Shown here piece by piece: positions 8,947 through 18,275 of a DNA stretch of 64,000 nt. Source of the DNA: Streptomyces liliiviolaceus (GTDB lineage Bacteria; Actinomycetota; Actinomycetes; Streptomycetales; Streptomycetaceae); NCBI RefSeq assembly GCF_018070025.1, contig NZ_JAGPYQ010000001.1, forward strand, positions 7,626,001 to 7,690,000. Reading direction: 5' to 3'. How positions within the stretch are numbered: position 1 is the first letter of the stretch; each line of letters begins with the position of its first letter. A program made the translations under genes and the position numbers. The notes under the pieces are model-generated. The model worked only from the letters and a program-made list of their open reading frames with translations, had not been told where the DNA came from and made no database searches.

Positions 8947-11900
8947 TGGAGTGCGACGACTCCTTCACTGTCGCGCATCAGTGATTGCTCCAGTCGTTCA
9001 CGGCTTGCCACATCTGCTTCTCGATTGAATCGCGCATGGTTGAGCTCAAGGAGTCTGTCCAGGATCTCATTTTGCACAACTGGAGCGACAGTGAAGCGGA
9101 CCCCATTGCGGGTTTCATGGAATCCATGACCGAGGTCGAGGTCGCCCCATTCGTAAGCTTCAGCAACCGCCTCATCGACAGCTTTATGACACTCACGAAG
9201 TTTACTTATGTCACTAGCAGAAACCTTTGGATCATTGACCAGGTTATAAAGTTTCGTAAGGCCGCATTCCCGGTTCCGCATGATTACAGTGCGAGTTTCA
9301 CTTAGGTTTTCCCCAAGAGATTCCAAGAGAGGGAGATGTTGCGGCATGGGAAATGTTTCAAAGCAATCGGACGGAGTGTACTGAAGGTCGGATTTCAGAG
9401 TCGCCGAATATTTCCATGCCCATAGTACGTGAATGCTTGAGTTCAGTAGGGCCATTACATCAACACGGTCACTAGCAAAGAGAACGATCTTCTCGTTCAA
9501 TACCTGACCCGTGGGCACGATGGTCGCCATGGCCGTTCGGCTCACCCGTGCTACCACCAGGACACGATCGAGATCCGCAATCGCCCTGTAGAGCTCAGGA
9601 CGGCTTCTTTCGTAGAGCCACCAGCGCTCTCGGGCATTCTTGCTGTGTGTAACGCGAAGGCGGATCGGTTTCACGTCTCTCTCGACGATGGCGAATACTT
9701 CGGGGTATCCCCGGGCCCGTTCCTCGCTCCAGTCGTGGAAGTTGATCACCCAGCGGCTGGCTGAGCAGTCTGGGCGGGAGTTGAGGTCCTCGCCGTTGAG
9801 GTAGGGGAAGAGGACGTCCTTGTTGCGAGGGTCGCGCTGGATGAGGGCGTGGGCCTGTTCAGGGGTGACGATGAAGCCCTTCCCCAGCACGTTGGACCCC
9901 TGGAACGACTGGCCCTTGTTCGCTACCAGACGGTACGGCCGCCCCGAAACCCGAGACCGCGGATCAAGCGACGAAGTGATACCCCGGACCGCGACGCCGT
10001 CCAGCACCCGAGTGGCTTCCGCACCCAAACCCGGCTTGGTGGTCCACACAGCGCAGTACTCCAGCGCCGCAGACCGCGAAGGCCAGCGAGCGCTCTTTAC
10101 TGCTCGACGTACCTGGATGCCATCGTCGAGTAGCTGGTCAAGGCCGACCTCCCTAGTGTCGCCCTGGGCAAGGGTGTTGGTAGCGATCAGGCCCGTCTGG
10201 CCGCGCTCGCTGAGCAACTGGTGGGCCCGGAGCTCGAAGTATGCGACGAGGTCCGCGCTACCTCGCTGCCCTCGCCCCAGTCCAAGCACGAGGTACTCGC
10301 GGTATGCCTGCCCGAGCGCCCCCGTCAGTTTCTGGCCGCCGAGGAAAGGAGGGTTGCCGATGATGGCATCGAAGCCGCTCTGGTCCGGCTCGAAGACCTC
10401 GGGGAAGACGAGAGGCCAGTGCACGGGGAGGCGAACGAAGCCGTCTGTGGGGAGATCCTTGCTCAGCCAGTCCAGAGCGCGCCTCCGCGCGTCGTGAATC
10501 ACGGGGTCGGAGTCCCGGACCGACTCCGAGGCGACCATGCCGGCCAGCTCCGCAGCCTGGATGTAGGTAGCGCTCTGCAATGAGTCCCCGCCACCCGCTG
10601 AGGCGAGACCAGCCCCCGTCGTGAGGTCGCCGATCAGCCGCAGGCGTTGCAGGTGTTCGTTGGTGGCCGCGAGCAGGCGCCGCTTCTCATCCAGGTCGGC
10701 AATGGTGTCGCTCTGGATTCCGGCGATGGCCTGCCGGTTGTCTGCCGCGCCGTGGACGCGAGCACGCGCACGCTCGGTCCACCCCTCCTCGAAGGCTCCC
10801 CGGTGGAGTTTGCGGCCCGCCTTCGGATCGAGATGGACGCTCTCGATCTGCTCCAGGTTGGCGATACCCAGCAGCGAGTCCCCCGCCACCAACCGGTCGT
10901 CCAGAAACGTGAACGGTCGTCCCGGGTCCATGGAGATCAGCCACAGCGACAGCTTGGCCATCTCCACCGCCATGGGATTGATGTCCACCCCGTACAGGCA
11001 GTGCTCGATGATCAGACGTCGGGCGCGGACCATCACCGGGTCGCTCTCGGCGTCCGCCGCGGTCATCGCGCCCGCCTGGTCGCGGTGGCTGCCGCGGAAG
11101 GCCAGGGCCTCCTCGTCCTCTGCCTCGACCCAGGTGTCGACGAGACGGTCCGCAAGGTAGCGGCAGGCGGCGACAAGGAAGGCGGCCGAACCCATCGCGA
11201 TGTCGGCGATCTTAAGCTTCAGGATGTCGTCCGCGCCGATGAGCTTCCACTGCTTGTCGTCCGCAGTCTGGAGCGGGCCCGGACGGTAGACGAGTGGCTC
11301 CAGTGCTCCCACGGCGACCTGCTGGGCCAGGACACGCGGCGTGTAGTGGGTGCCGGTGTTCTTGCGGAGGCGGGACTCTGTGACGTACAAGCCGTCCTCA
11401 GGGATCACCACCGGCAGACCGCGAAGGTCGTCGCGGAGGAGGCCGTGGAAGGGGAGGATGCGCTCGGCCAGGTCGCGGTCGTTCTCAGTGACCGCGAGCA
11501 GGCGGTGGGTCGCCTTGCCCCGCACCTGGTCGTCTCCAGGGGCGAGCAGCTTCTCCATCTTCGACGCCGCGGCCGGCGGCCTGGGATCCTTCAAGTGCTC
11601 GTACAGCTTCTTCGACAAGCCCGGTAGATTGGACTTCTGACCGGAGATGGCGCGTGCGCCCACTCCGAACGGGGCAGCCAGTTCCTCCAGTTCGGTCAGG
11701 CTCACCTCGTGTTCCAGGCCGGGCTTGCCGATGAGCCCGAGCACGGTGTCCTGGGCGCGCTTGCCGTCGTAAGAGAGGAGGCCCTCGTAGACGTAGCCGA
11801 TCTGCTCGACGTCGAGGGCGCGGAACGTCAGCCGGCGCCGCTCCCTGTTGACGACGACGAACTGCACCGAGTCGAGGACGTGCAGGACGGTGCGGTCGTC

Positions 11901-13238
11901 GATCGGGAGGAGGGAGGTGTGGCCGTCGGACACCCGCGTGGCGTCGTCGTCCGTGGCGTCTGCGCCCTCCGGCACCGCCTCCAGCCAGGGGAAGCGCTTC
12001 GGGTCGAAGATCGAGCCGTCGTACGCGGGCAATGTGAGCAGGGGGTGGTTCACTCCGCCGTGGACAGCATGGAAGAGGGCGATCAGCCGGTGCCAGGCGG
12101 CGGTGGTGTGGTCCAGGGAGTCCTCGCCGTCCGCGCGGCGGCGTTTGTCCAGCGTCTCGTACAGCCGTCCAGCCGAGTACGCCTCCGCGTAAAGCTCGTT
12201 GTCAGCGGGCAGTAGGCCCCGTTCCTCGGCGAAGAGGAGGAAGACGACGCGCATCATGACCGCGACGGCGCCCCGGTAGACCTCGCTCGCCGGTACGCCT
12301 GACAATCCCTTACCGCCGCGTTTGACCATCCTGGCCTCGGCGCGGCCGATGGAGTCCACCAGGAGTTCGACGGCCTGGCGGACCTGGATGCCGAGGGCCT
12401 CGGTGACGTCTTCCTGGCCATCCAGGCTCTCGCGCAGCAGCGCCGGGAGGAGTTCGTCCGCCGGGCGTCCGAAGAACCGGCCGCGGCGGAGGAGGGACAC
12501 CCAGGCGCGGACCGCCACTAGGTCTGCCGCCTCGTTCCAGGCAATGGTGTCGAAGGTGGCGCTCGTCGTGACGCCGCCGGGCGGTGCCCAGACCAGGGAC
12601 CACCAGCGGCCGTCGGTGACCAGGCCCAGCTCGACCCCGTGGTGGCGCAGGACATGGGCGAGCCGGTCGACTCCGCTCGCTGCCCAGGAGTCGTCCCTGA
12701 TGCGGCGGGTCGGCACGGTGTCGGGTGGCAGGACCAGGCCGAGGATCGGTACGTGCTGGACGCTGGCAGAGGTGTCCGGTTCGGCGGTCGGGTCGGTTCC
12801 GGGGCGGACGAGGGCGAAGTCGGGGCGGACGGTGATGTCGGCCCCGGGCGGGCTGACGGCGAACCGATCCAGCAGCGTGTCATCCTCGGTCAGGCTCTCG
12901 CCGTTGTCGCCGAACTGTCCGGCGCCCTCCCGCAGATGCAGGGCGTCGTCCCATTCCAGCAGGGTGCGCAGCTGGAAGCCGATCCAGTCGAGGCGGCCGG
13001 CGCCCTTGCGGTCGTCCTGCCAGATGCCGTGGTGGAGACGGATGTCGGCGCGACGGCCACTGGGGACGCCCTCCAGTTGTGGCCAGGTGCGTAGCAAAAC
13101 CGGCAGAGTGAGGAACGGGCCGGACACCTCGACGAGGTTCAGCCAGTCCAGGTGCTGCTGCTTACCGTCGGACGCCTTCGCAGCACGGATCGTGGCGGCG
13201 GAGGGGCGGCGGCTTCCAGAACGGGGCATGGGGCTCAT
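8928..13238 (-). CDS. drmMI: DrmMI, DISARM class 1 adenine-N6 DNA methyltransferase
   Basis: DrmMI marks host DNA by adenine methylation so that DISARM spares it; its presence with DrmD defines class 1 DISARM. The 1436-aa protein has a long N-terminal region, SAM motif I (DIAMGSAAFLVAA, about residues 680-690), a DINPMAVEMAKLSLWL motif and catalytic NPPF at 962-965. The target-recognition region follows. From residue 1103 the gene enters the 266-bp inverted repeat, and its last about 250 residues lie inside the invertible segment. The ATG overlaps the drmD stop by one base (TGATG); ATG at 13229 is also possible. The architecture resembles BREX PglX, but the neighbours are DISARM genes. The variable C-terminal part is lower in GC than the rest. 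Confidence 0.92.
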   Translation of the reverse strand: MSPMPRSGSRRPSAATIRAAKASDGKQQHLDWLNLVEVSGPFLTLPVLLRTWPQLEGVPSGRRADIRLHHGIWQDDRKGAGRLDWIGFQLRTLLEWDDALHLREGAGQFGDNGESLTEDDTLLDRFAVSPPGADITVRPDFALVRPGTDPTAEPDTSASVQHVPILGLVLPPDTVPTRRIRDDSWAASGVDRLAHVLRHHGVELGLVTDGRWWSLVWAPPGGVTTSATFDTIAWNEAADLVAVRAWVSLLRRGRFFGRPADELLPALLRESLDGQEDVTEALGIQVRQAVELLVDSIGRAEARMVKRGGKGLSGVPASEVYRGAVAVMMRVVFLLFAEERGLLPADNELYAEAYSAGRLYETLDKRRRADGEDSLDHTTAAWHRLIALFHAVHGGVNHPLLTLPAYDGSIFDPKRFPWLEAVPEGADATDDDATRVSDGHTSLLPIDDRTVLHVLDSVQFVVVNRERRRLTFRALDVEQIGYVYEGLLSYDGKRAQDTVLGLIGKPGLEHEVSLTELEELAAPFGVGARAISGQKSNLPGLSKKLYEHLKDPRPPAAASKMEKLLAPGDDQVRGKATHRLLAVTENDRDLAERILPFHGLLRDDLRGLPVVIPEDGLYVTESRLRKNTGTHYTPRVLAQQVAVGALEPLVYRPGPLQTADDKQWKLIGADDILKLKIADIAMGSAAFLVAACRYLADRLVDTWVEAEDEEALAFRGSHRDQAGAMTAADAESDPVMVRARRLIIEHCLYGVDINPMAVEMAKLSLWLISMDPGRPFTFLDDRLVAGDSLLGIANLEQIESVHLDPKAGRKLHRGAFEEGWTERARARVHGAADNRQAIAGIQSDTIADLDEKRRLLAATNEHLQRLRLIGDLTTGAGLASAGGGDSLQSATYIQAAELAGMVASESVRDSDPVIHDARRRALDWLSKDLPTDGFVRLPVHWPLVFPEVFEPDQSGFDAIIGNPPFLGGQKLTGALGQAYREYLVLGLGRGQRGSADLVAYFELRAHQLLSERGQTGLIATNTLAQGDTREVGLDQLLDDGIQVRRAVKSARWPSRSAALEYCAVWTTKPGLGAEATRVLDGVAVRGITSSLDPRSRVSGRPYRLVANKGQSFQGSNVLGKGFIVTPEQAHALIQRDPRNKDVLFPYLNGEDLNSRPDCSASRWVINFHDWSEERARGYPEVFAIVERDVKPIRLRVTHSKNARERWWLYERSRPELYRAIADLDRVLVVARVSRTAMATIVPTGQVLNEKIVLFASDRVDVMALLNSSIHVLWAWKYSATLKSDLQYTPSDCFETFPMPQHLPLLESLGENLSETRTVIMRNRECGLTKLYNLVNDPKVSASDISKLRECHKAVDEAVAEAYEWGDLDLGHGFHETRNGVRFTVAPVVQNEILDRLLELNHARFNREADVASRERLEQSLMRDSEGVVALHGDTLF
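9667..9932 (-). repeat. drmMI: 266-bp inverted repeat, right copy (inside expressed drmMI)
   Basis: Partner of 7897-8162 in opposite orientation. The outer boundary at 9932 corresponds to drmMI codon 1103 and the inner boundary at 9667 falls within a Pro codon (CC shared, third base differing), so both copies meet their cassettes in the same phase. The 1504 bp between the repeats (8163-9666) is the predicted invertible segment. Confidence 0.95.
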
Positions 13239-16200
13239 CAGTAGGCTTCCTTGGCGGGGATGACGAAGACGACAGCGACCGGGAAGAGGTGGTCCTGCGG
13301 GGCGCGGTAGCGGGCGGCGATCGCGGCGAGTTCGCGCTCGCGTTCGTCCTCCACTCCGTCGAGCCGGGCGCGCCAGCGTTTGCGGTCGTCGGCGAGCTGG
13401 CGGCGTTCGTCGGGATCCTGTAGCTCGTCCAGGCCAAAGAGCGTGTCCATCCCGCCCGTCGGGGAGGCCGCCGTGACGGAGGAGGTCTCGCCGAGCCGGT
13501 TCCGCAGAGTGCGCTGGAGTCGGTCGAGGGTGGCATTGATGCGCTGCTCCTCATCGGCCTGGCGCTCGGCCAGCCGGTCCATCAGGGACACCTTGCGTTC
13601 CTTCCCGCGCGCGTCGACGGACTGGGTAAGGCCCTCGTAGGTCTTCGGCCAGCTCTGCTGGAGCCGGTGGAGCAGGCGCTCCTTGGCGGGGCGGCCCTCG
13701 GTGAGCGCGCGGTCCAGGATCGAGGCGACCGCCTCCACTCCGCGCAGCCGACGCTGCCAGCCGTTGTCGCCGAGCCAGCCGCCCGCGTGCAGGATCTCCT
13801 CATGGAGGCGCTGCCCGTCCGTGCCGACCAGCACGAAGCGGGCGTATGCGCCGACGAACGTGGTCTCCAGGGCCGGGTCGTCGCTGACGACGGCCGTGAT
13901 CCGGCGCAGGTCGACGTTGTCCGCGTTCCATACGGCTGCGCGCAGCAGCCGCGTCGACATGGCAACCAGCGGATGGTTCAGATGGGCCAGCACGATGTCG
14001 GGGCGTCCCAAGGCTGCCTGTGCGTCGAAGGTGACCGGGCGCAGGACTTCGGGGCGGAGCTTGTCTGGCAGGCCGCGGGTGGCGCGCTCCCACGAGCCGG
14101 TCAGCGAGGGCACAGTGTAAAGGCCCTGCCGGAAGTCGTCCTCGGACGGCGCGTTCTCGTCGAGGCACGGTACGAGGGGCTGCTGGCGGGCCAAGTTCAG
14201 CGCGGTGTTCACCACGCGGGCGACCCGGTCCGGGGTGATGCCGAGTTCTACGGTCGTCTGCTTCAGCTGGGTGCTGAGCCGCCGCACCTGCTCAGTGACG
14301 TTCTGCTCAGCGTCCACCTTGCCGCCCGTGGGACGGCTCTTGATCTTCTTCGCGCGGGCGTGCTCGATGTCGAAGTCGCTGAGCTGGCCCGTCATCCGCA
14401 GCTGCACCTTCTCAGCGAGTACGGCGTTGACCTCGCCGAGGTCCTCCTCCATCTGCGCGACTTTCCTCGCGATACGGGCGAGAAACTCCAGGTCGGCCTC
14501 GTACACGTCCGTCCTGGCTTTGTCCCAGGCTGCGCCGACGAAGTGCATGATCTGCGGGTTGTATCGCTGGCCGTAGCGGTCGATGCGGCCGATGCGCTGT
14601 TCGAGTTTGTTGGGGTTGAACGGGATGTCATAGTTGATCAAATGGCGACAATGATCTTGGAGGTCGATTCCTTCGCTGGCGGCGTCAGTCGCGATGAGGA
14701 TGCGCACCGTGCCCTCAGGACTGGTGGGCGGTTCCTGGAAGGCGAGCCGGATTTGCTCGCGCTCCTCGGCGTTCTTCCCGCCGTGGAGGGTGAGGACGCG
14801 GCCCACCTGGGCCAGGCCCTCCTGCTGGAGCAGGTTCAGCAGCCAGTCCTGGGTGTCGCGGTACTCGGTGAACACGACGACCCGCTCGTTCCCCCATCTC
14901 CCGGCGGTGAGGCAGATGGCCTTGAGGGTCTTGACGAGCTCCTTGGCCTTGGCGTCGGGGGACGCCTGGTGGGCCTGGCCCCAGCGGGCCATCCGCTCCA
15001 GCAGCTCGGCCTCTTCCTCTGACGATCCCGGGGTGACCGTAGCGGCACGGGTGATCGCGTCGTGCTCAGCTTCGGCCAGTTCCTCGTCGTCGAGCTCGGC
15101 GGCGTAGTCCTCGTACTGCGTGATCCACAGCGGGGTCACGACCGGGGCCGGAACCTCCTTGTTCCCGCCTGGCTTTGCCTTGGCGCGTACTGATTCGAGG
15201 TGGACCGCGACGGTGTGCGCGAAGGAGGCGGGGGACGAGAACAGCCGCTTCTTCAGCAGCAGGGTGACCAGGTCGACGGCTTTCCGGCCGCCGCGCCGGT
15301 CAGGCGCGACGCGCTTCTTGCGCAATTCGGCGTAGCGGGTGAGGAGGGCGTGGATCTCGCGCTCGGTGTCGGGGTACTCGACGGGCAGTGCCTTCGACTC
15401 GCGGACATGAAAGCGGGGGTTGCCTTCCTCGTCGGTCACGGAGGTCTTCAAACGTCGTACGACGGTGTCGTCGAGGGCGACCTTGTCGGGTTCGCCGCCG
15501 CGGAAGAAGCGCTGGTTGTCGATCAGTTCCAGCAGAGCCGTGTACGACTCCTGGTAGCCGTTGTGCGGGGTGGCGGAAAGGAAGAGCCGGTGCTCGAAGT
15601 GGGGGGCGAGGCGTCGGATCAGCTTGGTCTGCTGGGAGTCGACGGCGTAGATCTGCTTGGGCGCGCTCGGGGCGACATGGTGCGCCTCGTCCAGGATCAG
15701 CAGATCGAAAGTACGGCGCCCGGGGCGACCCGGCAGCTCCGTCGCCCCTCCCGGGGGCAACACCTCGTCGATGAGCCGCTGCGCCTTGGGCGTGCGCAGC
15801 CAGGGGAGGCTGACGATGGTCAACGGGAATACCCGGAACGGGTTGGCGGCGCTGCTGTGCGTTCGGCGCAGCTCGGCGCAGCAGGCAGAGTCGACCACGG
15901 TAAAGTCGAGGCCGAACTTCTCGGCCATCTCATCTCGCCATTTAAGGGTGAGCCCCGCCGGGCAGACGACCATGACGCGGTGGGCCCGGCCGCGCAGCCG
16001 CAGCTCCTCGGCAACCAGTCCGGCTTCCACGGTCTTGCCGAGACCGACATCGTCGGCAAGCAGCAGATTGACGCGGGGTGCGCCGACGGCGCGGGCGACC
16101 GGTTCCAGCTGGTACGGCTCGATGGCCACCCCTGACCGGAAGGGCGCCTGGAGCGTCTTCACGTCGGCGGAAGCGACGGCGGACCAGCGGACGGCGTCGA

Positions 16201-16486
16201 GGAAGGCCGCGAGCTGCTCCGGCGGGTCGAACGCTCCGGAGGAGGCGTCCGGGAGGGAGCCGGCGGGGAGGACGCGGCGCCCCGGCTCGACCTCCCAGAT
16301 CACGGAGAGGGTGTCGCCGTAACGGCCATCGGCGACGGACTGCAGATGCACCACGGTGACATCGCCAGCAGGGGCGGCTTCGACTCCAGACACCACCCAG
16401 TTCTGGCCGCGTACCTGGACGAGAGCGTTCTCCTCAGGCGGCGCGACTATTGCGGAGGCTTCGGAAGTACGGGTGGTTCCGGGCAT
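13238..16486 (-). CDS. drmD: DrmD, SNF2-family DISARM helicase
   Basis: DrmD is the SNF2-like ATPase that defines class 1 DISARM. The 1082-aa product shows Walker A as DDVGLGKT (about 145-152), DEAH (about 266-269), SATPHNGY, and a C-terminal helicase lobe with ATDAASEGIDLQ and QRIGRIDRYGQ. The C-terminal 400 residues are charged and partly coiled. I chose ATG 16486 because GGAGGA lies seven bases upstream, inside the GTG codon start of the longer frame at 16501. It overlaps drmMI by one base, so the two are likely co-expressed. The 130-bp gap upstream, less GC-rich than the genes, presumably contains its promoter. Confidence 0.9.
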   Translation of the reverse strand: MPGTTRTSEASAIVAPPEENALVQVRGQNWVVSGVEAAPAGDVTVVHLQSVADGRYGDTLSVIWEVEPGRRVLPAGSLPDASSGAFDPPEQLAAFLDAVRWSAVASADVKTLQAPFRSGVAIEPYQLEPVARAVGAPRVNLLLADDVGLGKTVEAGLVAEELRLRGRAHRVMVVCPAGLTLKWRDEMAEKFGLDFTVVDSACCAELRRTHSSAANPFRVFPLTIVSLPWLRTPKAQRLIDEVLPPGGATELPGRPGRRTFDLLILDEAHHVAPSAPKQIYAVDSQQTKLIRRLAPHFEHRLFLSATPHNGYQESYTALLELIDNQRFFRGGEPDKVALDDTVVRRLKTSVTDEEGNPRFHVRESKALPVEYPDTEREIHALLTRYAELRKKRVAPDRRGGRKAVDLVTLLLKKRLFSSPASFAHTVAVHLESVRAKAKPGGNKEVPAPVVTPLWITQYEDYAAELDDEELAEAEHDAITRAATVTPGSSEEEAELLERMARWGQAHQASPDAKAKELVKTLKAICLTAGRWGNERVVVFTEYRDTQDWLLNLLQQEGLAQVGRVLTLHGGKNAEEREQIRLAFQEPPTSPEGTVRILIATDAASEGIDLQDHCRHLINYDIPFNPNKLEQRIGRIDRYGQRYNPQIMHFVGAAWDKARTDVYEADLEFLARIARKVAQMEEDLGEVNAVLAEKVQLRMTGQLSDFDIEHARAKKIKSRPTGGKVDAEQNVTEQVRRLSTQLKQTTVELGITPDRVARVVNTALNLARQQPLVPCLDENAPSEDDFRQGLYTVPSLTGSWERATRGLPDKLRPEVLRPVTFDAQAALGRPDIVLAHLNHPLVAMSTRLLRAAVWNADNVDLRRITAVVSDDPALETTFVGAYARFVLVGTDGQRLHEEILHAGGWLGDNGWQRRLRGVEAVASILDRALTEGRPAKERLLHRLQQSWPKTYEGLTQSVDARGKERKVSLMDRLAERQADEEQRINATLDRLQRTLRNRLGETSSVTAASPTGGMDTLFGLDELQDPDERRQLADDRKRWRARLDGVEDERERELAAIAARYRAPQDHLFPVAVVFVIPAKEAY

Positions 16487-16616
16487 GCGGACATCCTCCA
16501 CTATCGCTATCGGCGAGACAGCGGTGCCTACCAGAGTGCTTCAAATTGACGAGCGATTCGTTCGTTGACCTGGTTCACATATTTTTTCTCCTGGTTGTGG
16601 ATGGGTCGTCGGCGGA
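16487..16616. promoter_or_regulatory. drmD: Intergenic region upstream of drmD
   Basis: A relatively AT-rich 130-bp stretch, including a run of T residues at about 16584-16589, separates the kinase stop from drmD. It is the likely site of the drmD-drmMI promoter and of a kinase terminator. I cannot define boxes reliably. Confidence 0.35.
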
Positions 16617-18275
16617 TCACTGCGGAAGGCGGAGCGCGCGGGTCAGTCTGCCCAGGCGACTGACCAGACGCTCCACCTCGGCATGGGCGGAATGGTCGGG
16701 AGGCAGCGCGGTCCGTTGGTCGTGGGCGAGGTGGCGCAGAGCCTCCAGGGCTTCACCAGCCGAACCTGAGGCCGCCAGGAGGGTGGCGATGTCCCGGCGG
16801 GTCTCCAATACCTCCAGATCCAGCGGGGGAAGCACCTCCTTCTGGAGATCGAGCGCCTCGCGAAGCTCCAGGAGGGCGGCGGAGTTGTGCCCGAGCCGGC
16901 CAAGGCAGCGGGCTGCCATCACCCGGCAAGCCGCGAGGTCCGCGTCCGGCGCGGAACGAGTCGACACGAGGGTTTCCGCGAGCTCCAGGCAGCCCTCGCG
17001 TACCGCTTGCAATTCCTGCGCTTCGAATTGCAACCGAAGGATGGCCAGTCGGCGGGAAATGACCTCCGGATGGGAGGAGTCGAAACGGGGCAGCACCTCG
17101 TTGAGATCCTTGCCCAGCAGCTCCAATGCCTGTGACAACCGTCCTTCTGCCACAAGGCGTTGCGCGCGCTCGCGCAGGTCCACCGACTCCGCAGGCAACC
17201 TGGCCCCGGAGGTGGACGGCGGTTGCGCTGGCCGAACGAGAGGTTGTGCAGTTGCGAGCGGGGTCGTGGCGTGTTCCGGAACGGGTGCGTGCGCTTTGTC
17301 CGGAGGAGGATCGTTCGGAAGGTCGGTGCCATCGTGCGGCAGGCGCGCGGGGGCTTTGCCGGGCCGCCTCGGAGTTCCGGTGCGGGTGGCCTTCGGCACG
17401 GCCTGCTCGGCCCAGGGCGCGAGTGCCTCCCGGACTTCGGCTGCATCCGCGGGTCGGTCCTCCGGGTGCTTCGCGAGTAAGCGGGAGACCAGGTGGCACA
17501 GTTCGGCTGGTGCGTCGTCGCGCAGCCGATCTAGGGGTACCGGAGTATTGGCGATGTGCTGGACCACCAGGGCCAGCGGCTCGTCGGCCGTGAACGGCGG
17601 TCGGCCGCCCAGGATCTCGTACAGCACGCAGCCCAGTGCGTACAGATCGCTGAGGGGAGTGGCCGCCTGCCCCTTGCCTTGTTCTGGAGAGATGAAGCCC
17701 GGGGTTCCGGCCACCATTCCCGCGTCGGTCAACCGTGGCCCGTCCGGTGGTTGCAGGGCGGTGGCGATACCGAAGTCGAGGACGCGTACCGTGCCGTCTG
17801 TTGTGAGCATCACGTTGCGAGGCGTCAGATCCCGGTGGACGAAGCCGCGTCCGTGAGCCTGGACCAGCACGGAGCACACCTGGGCGCCCACCGCGGCGGC
17901 CCACTCCACGGGAAAGGGTCCGCGCTGGGCCACCAGCCGGTCCAGCGTGTGTCCGTACACGCGCTGCATGACCAGATAGAGCCGACTCGCTCGATGGGTG
18001 CCCGCATCATGGATGACCGGTACGTACGGGTGCTCCAGCTTGGCCATCAGTCGTGCTTCTCTGGTGAAGCGGACGACGGCGGGGTCCTGCGGATCAAGCC
18101 TGCGTGGCACCTTGGAGACAGCCGTCCCTGGTGTCAGCAGTTTCACCGCCACAGACCGGTCCAGCCGCTGATCGTACGCCGCCCACACCTCGCCCATGCC
18201 ACCTCTGCCGAGCAGCTCCGCCAGCTCGTAGCGGCCGTCGATCAGTTCGCCCTTCGCCAGGTGATGGTCCCTCAT
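16617..18275 (-). CDS. Serine/threonine protein kinase (PknB-like, soluble)
   Basis: A 552-aa Hanks-type kinase. The N-terminal 270 residues hold the full catalytic set: glycine loop GRGGMGEVW, VAVK lysine, HRDLTPRN catalytic loop, DFG, and the APE equivalent TPGFISPEQG. After a proline-rich linker the C-terminal 170 residues are helical and leucine-rich, similar to TPR-like repeats, with no transmembrane or PASTA segment. Start ATG 18275 has GGGGAAG upstream and overlaps by four bases the stop of a kinase-like fragment. It lies just upstream of drmD in the same direction. Kinases accompany some Streptomyces phage-defence loci (PglW, Stk2), so a role in controlling DISARM is possible but not shown. 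Confidence 0.88.
   Translation of the reverse strand: MRDHHLAKGELIDGRYELAELLGRGGMGEVWAAYDQRLDRSVAVKLLTPGTAVSKVPRRLDPQDPAVVRFTREARLMAKLEHPYVPVIHDAGTHRASRLYLVMQRVYGHTLDRLVAQRGPFPVEWAAAVGAQVCSVLVQAHGRGFVHRDLTPRNVMLTTDGTVRVLDFGIATALQPPDGPRLTDAGMVAGTPGFISPEQGKGQAATPLSDLYALGCVLYEILGGRPPFTADEPLALVVQHIANTPVPLDRLRDDAPAELCHLVSRLLAKHPEDRPADAAEVREALAPWAEQAVPKATRTGTPRRPGKAPARLPHDGTDLPNDPPPDKAHAPVPEHATTPLATAQPLVRPAQPPSTSGARLPAESVDLRERAQRLVAEGRLSQALELLGKDLNEVLPRFDSSHPEVISRRLAILRLQFEAQELQAVREGCLELAETLVSTRSAPDADLAACRVMAARCLGRLGHNSAALLELREALDLQKEVLPPLDLEVLETRRDIATLLAASGSAGEALEALRHLAHDQRTALPPDHSAHAEVERLVSRLGRLTRALRLPQ

Noticed and set aside
8928..13238. The methyltransferase as BREX PglX
   Set aside because: The protein is PglX-like in build, but neighbours are drmD, drmA, drmB and drmC; no brxL, pglZ or brxC is present.
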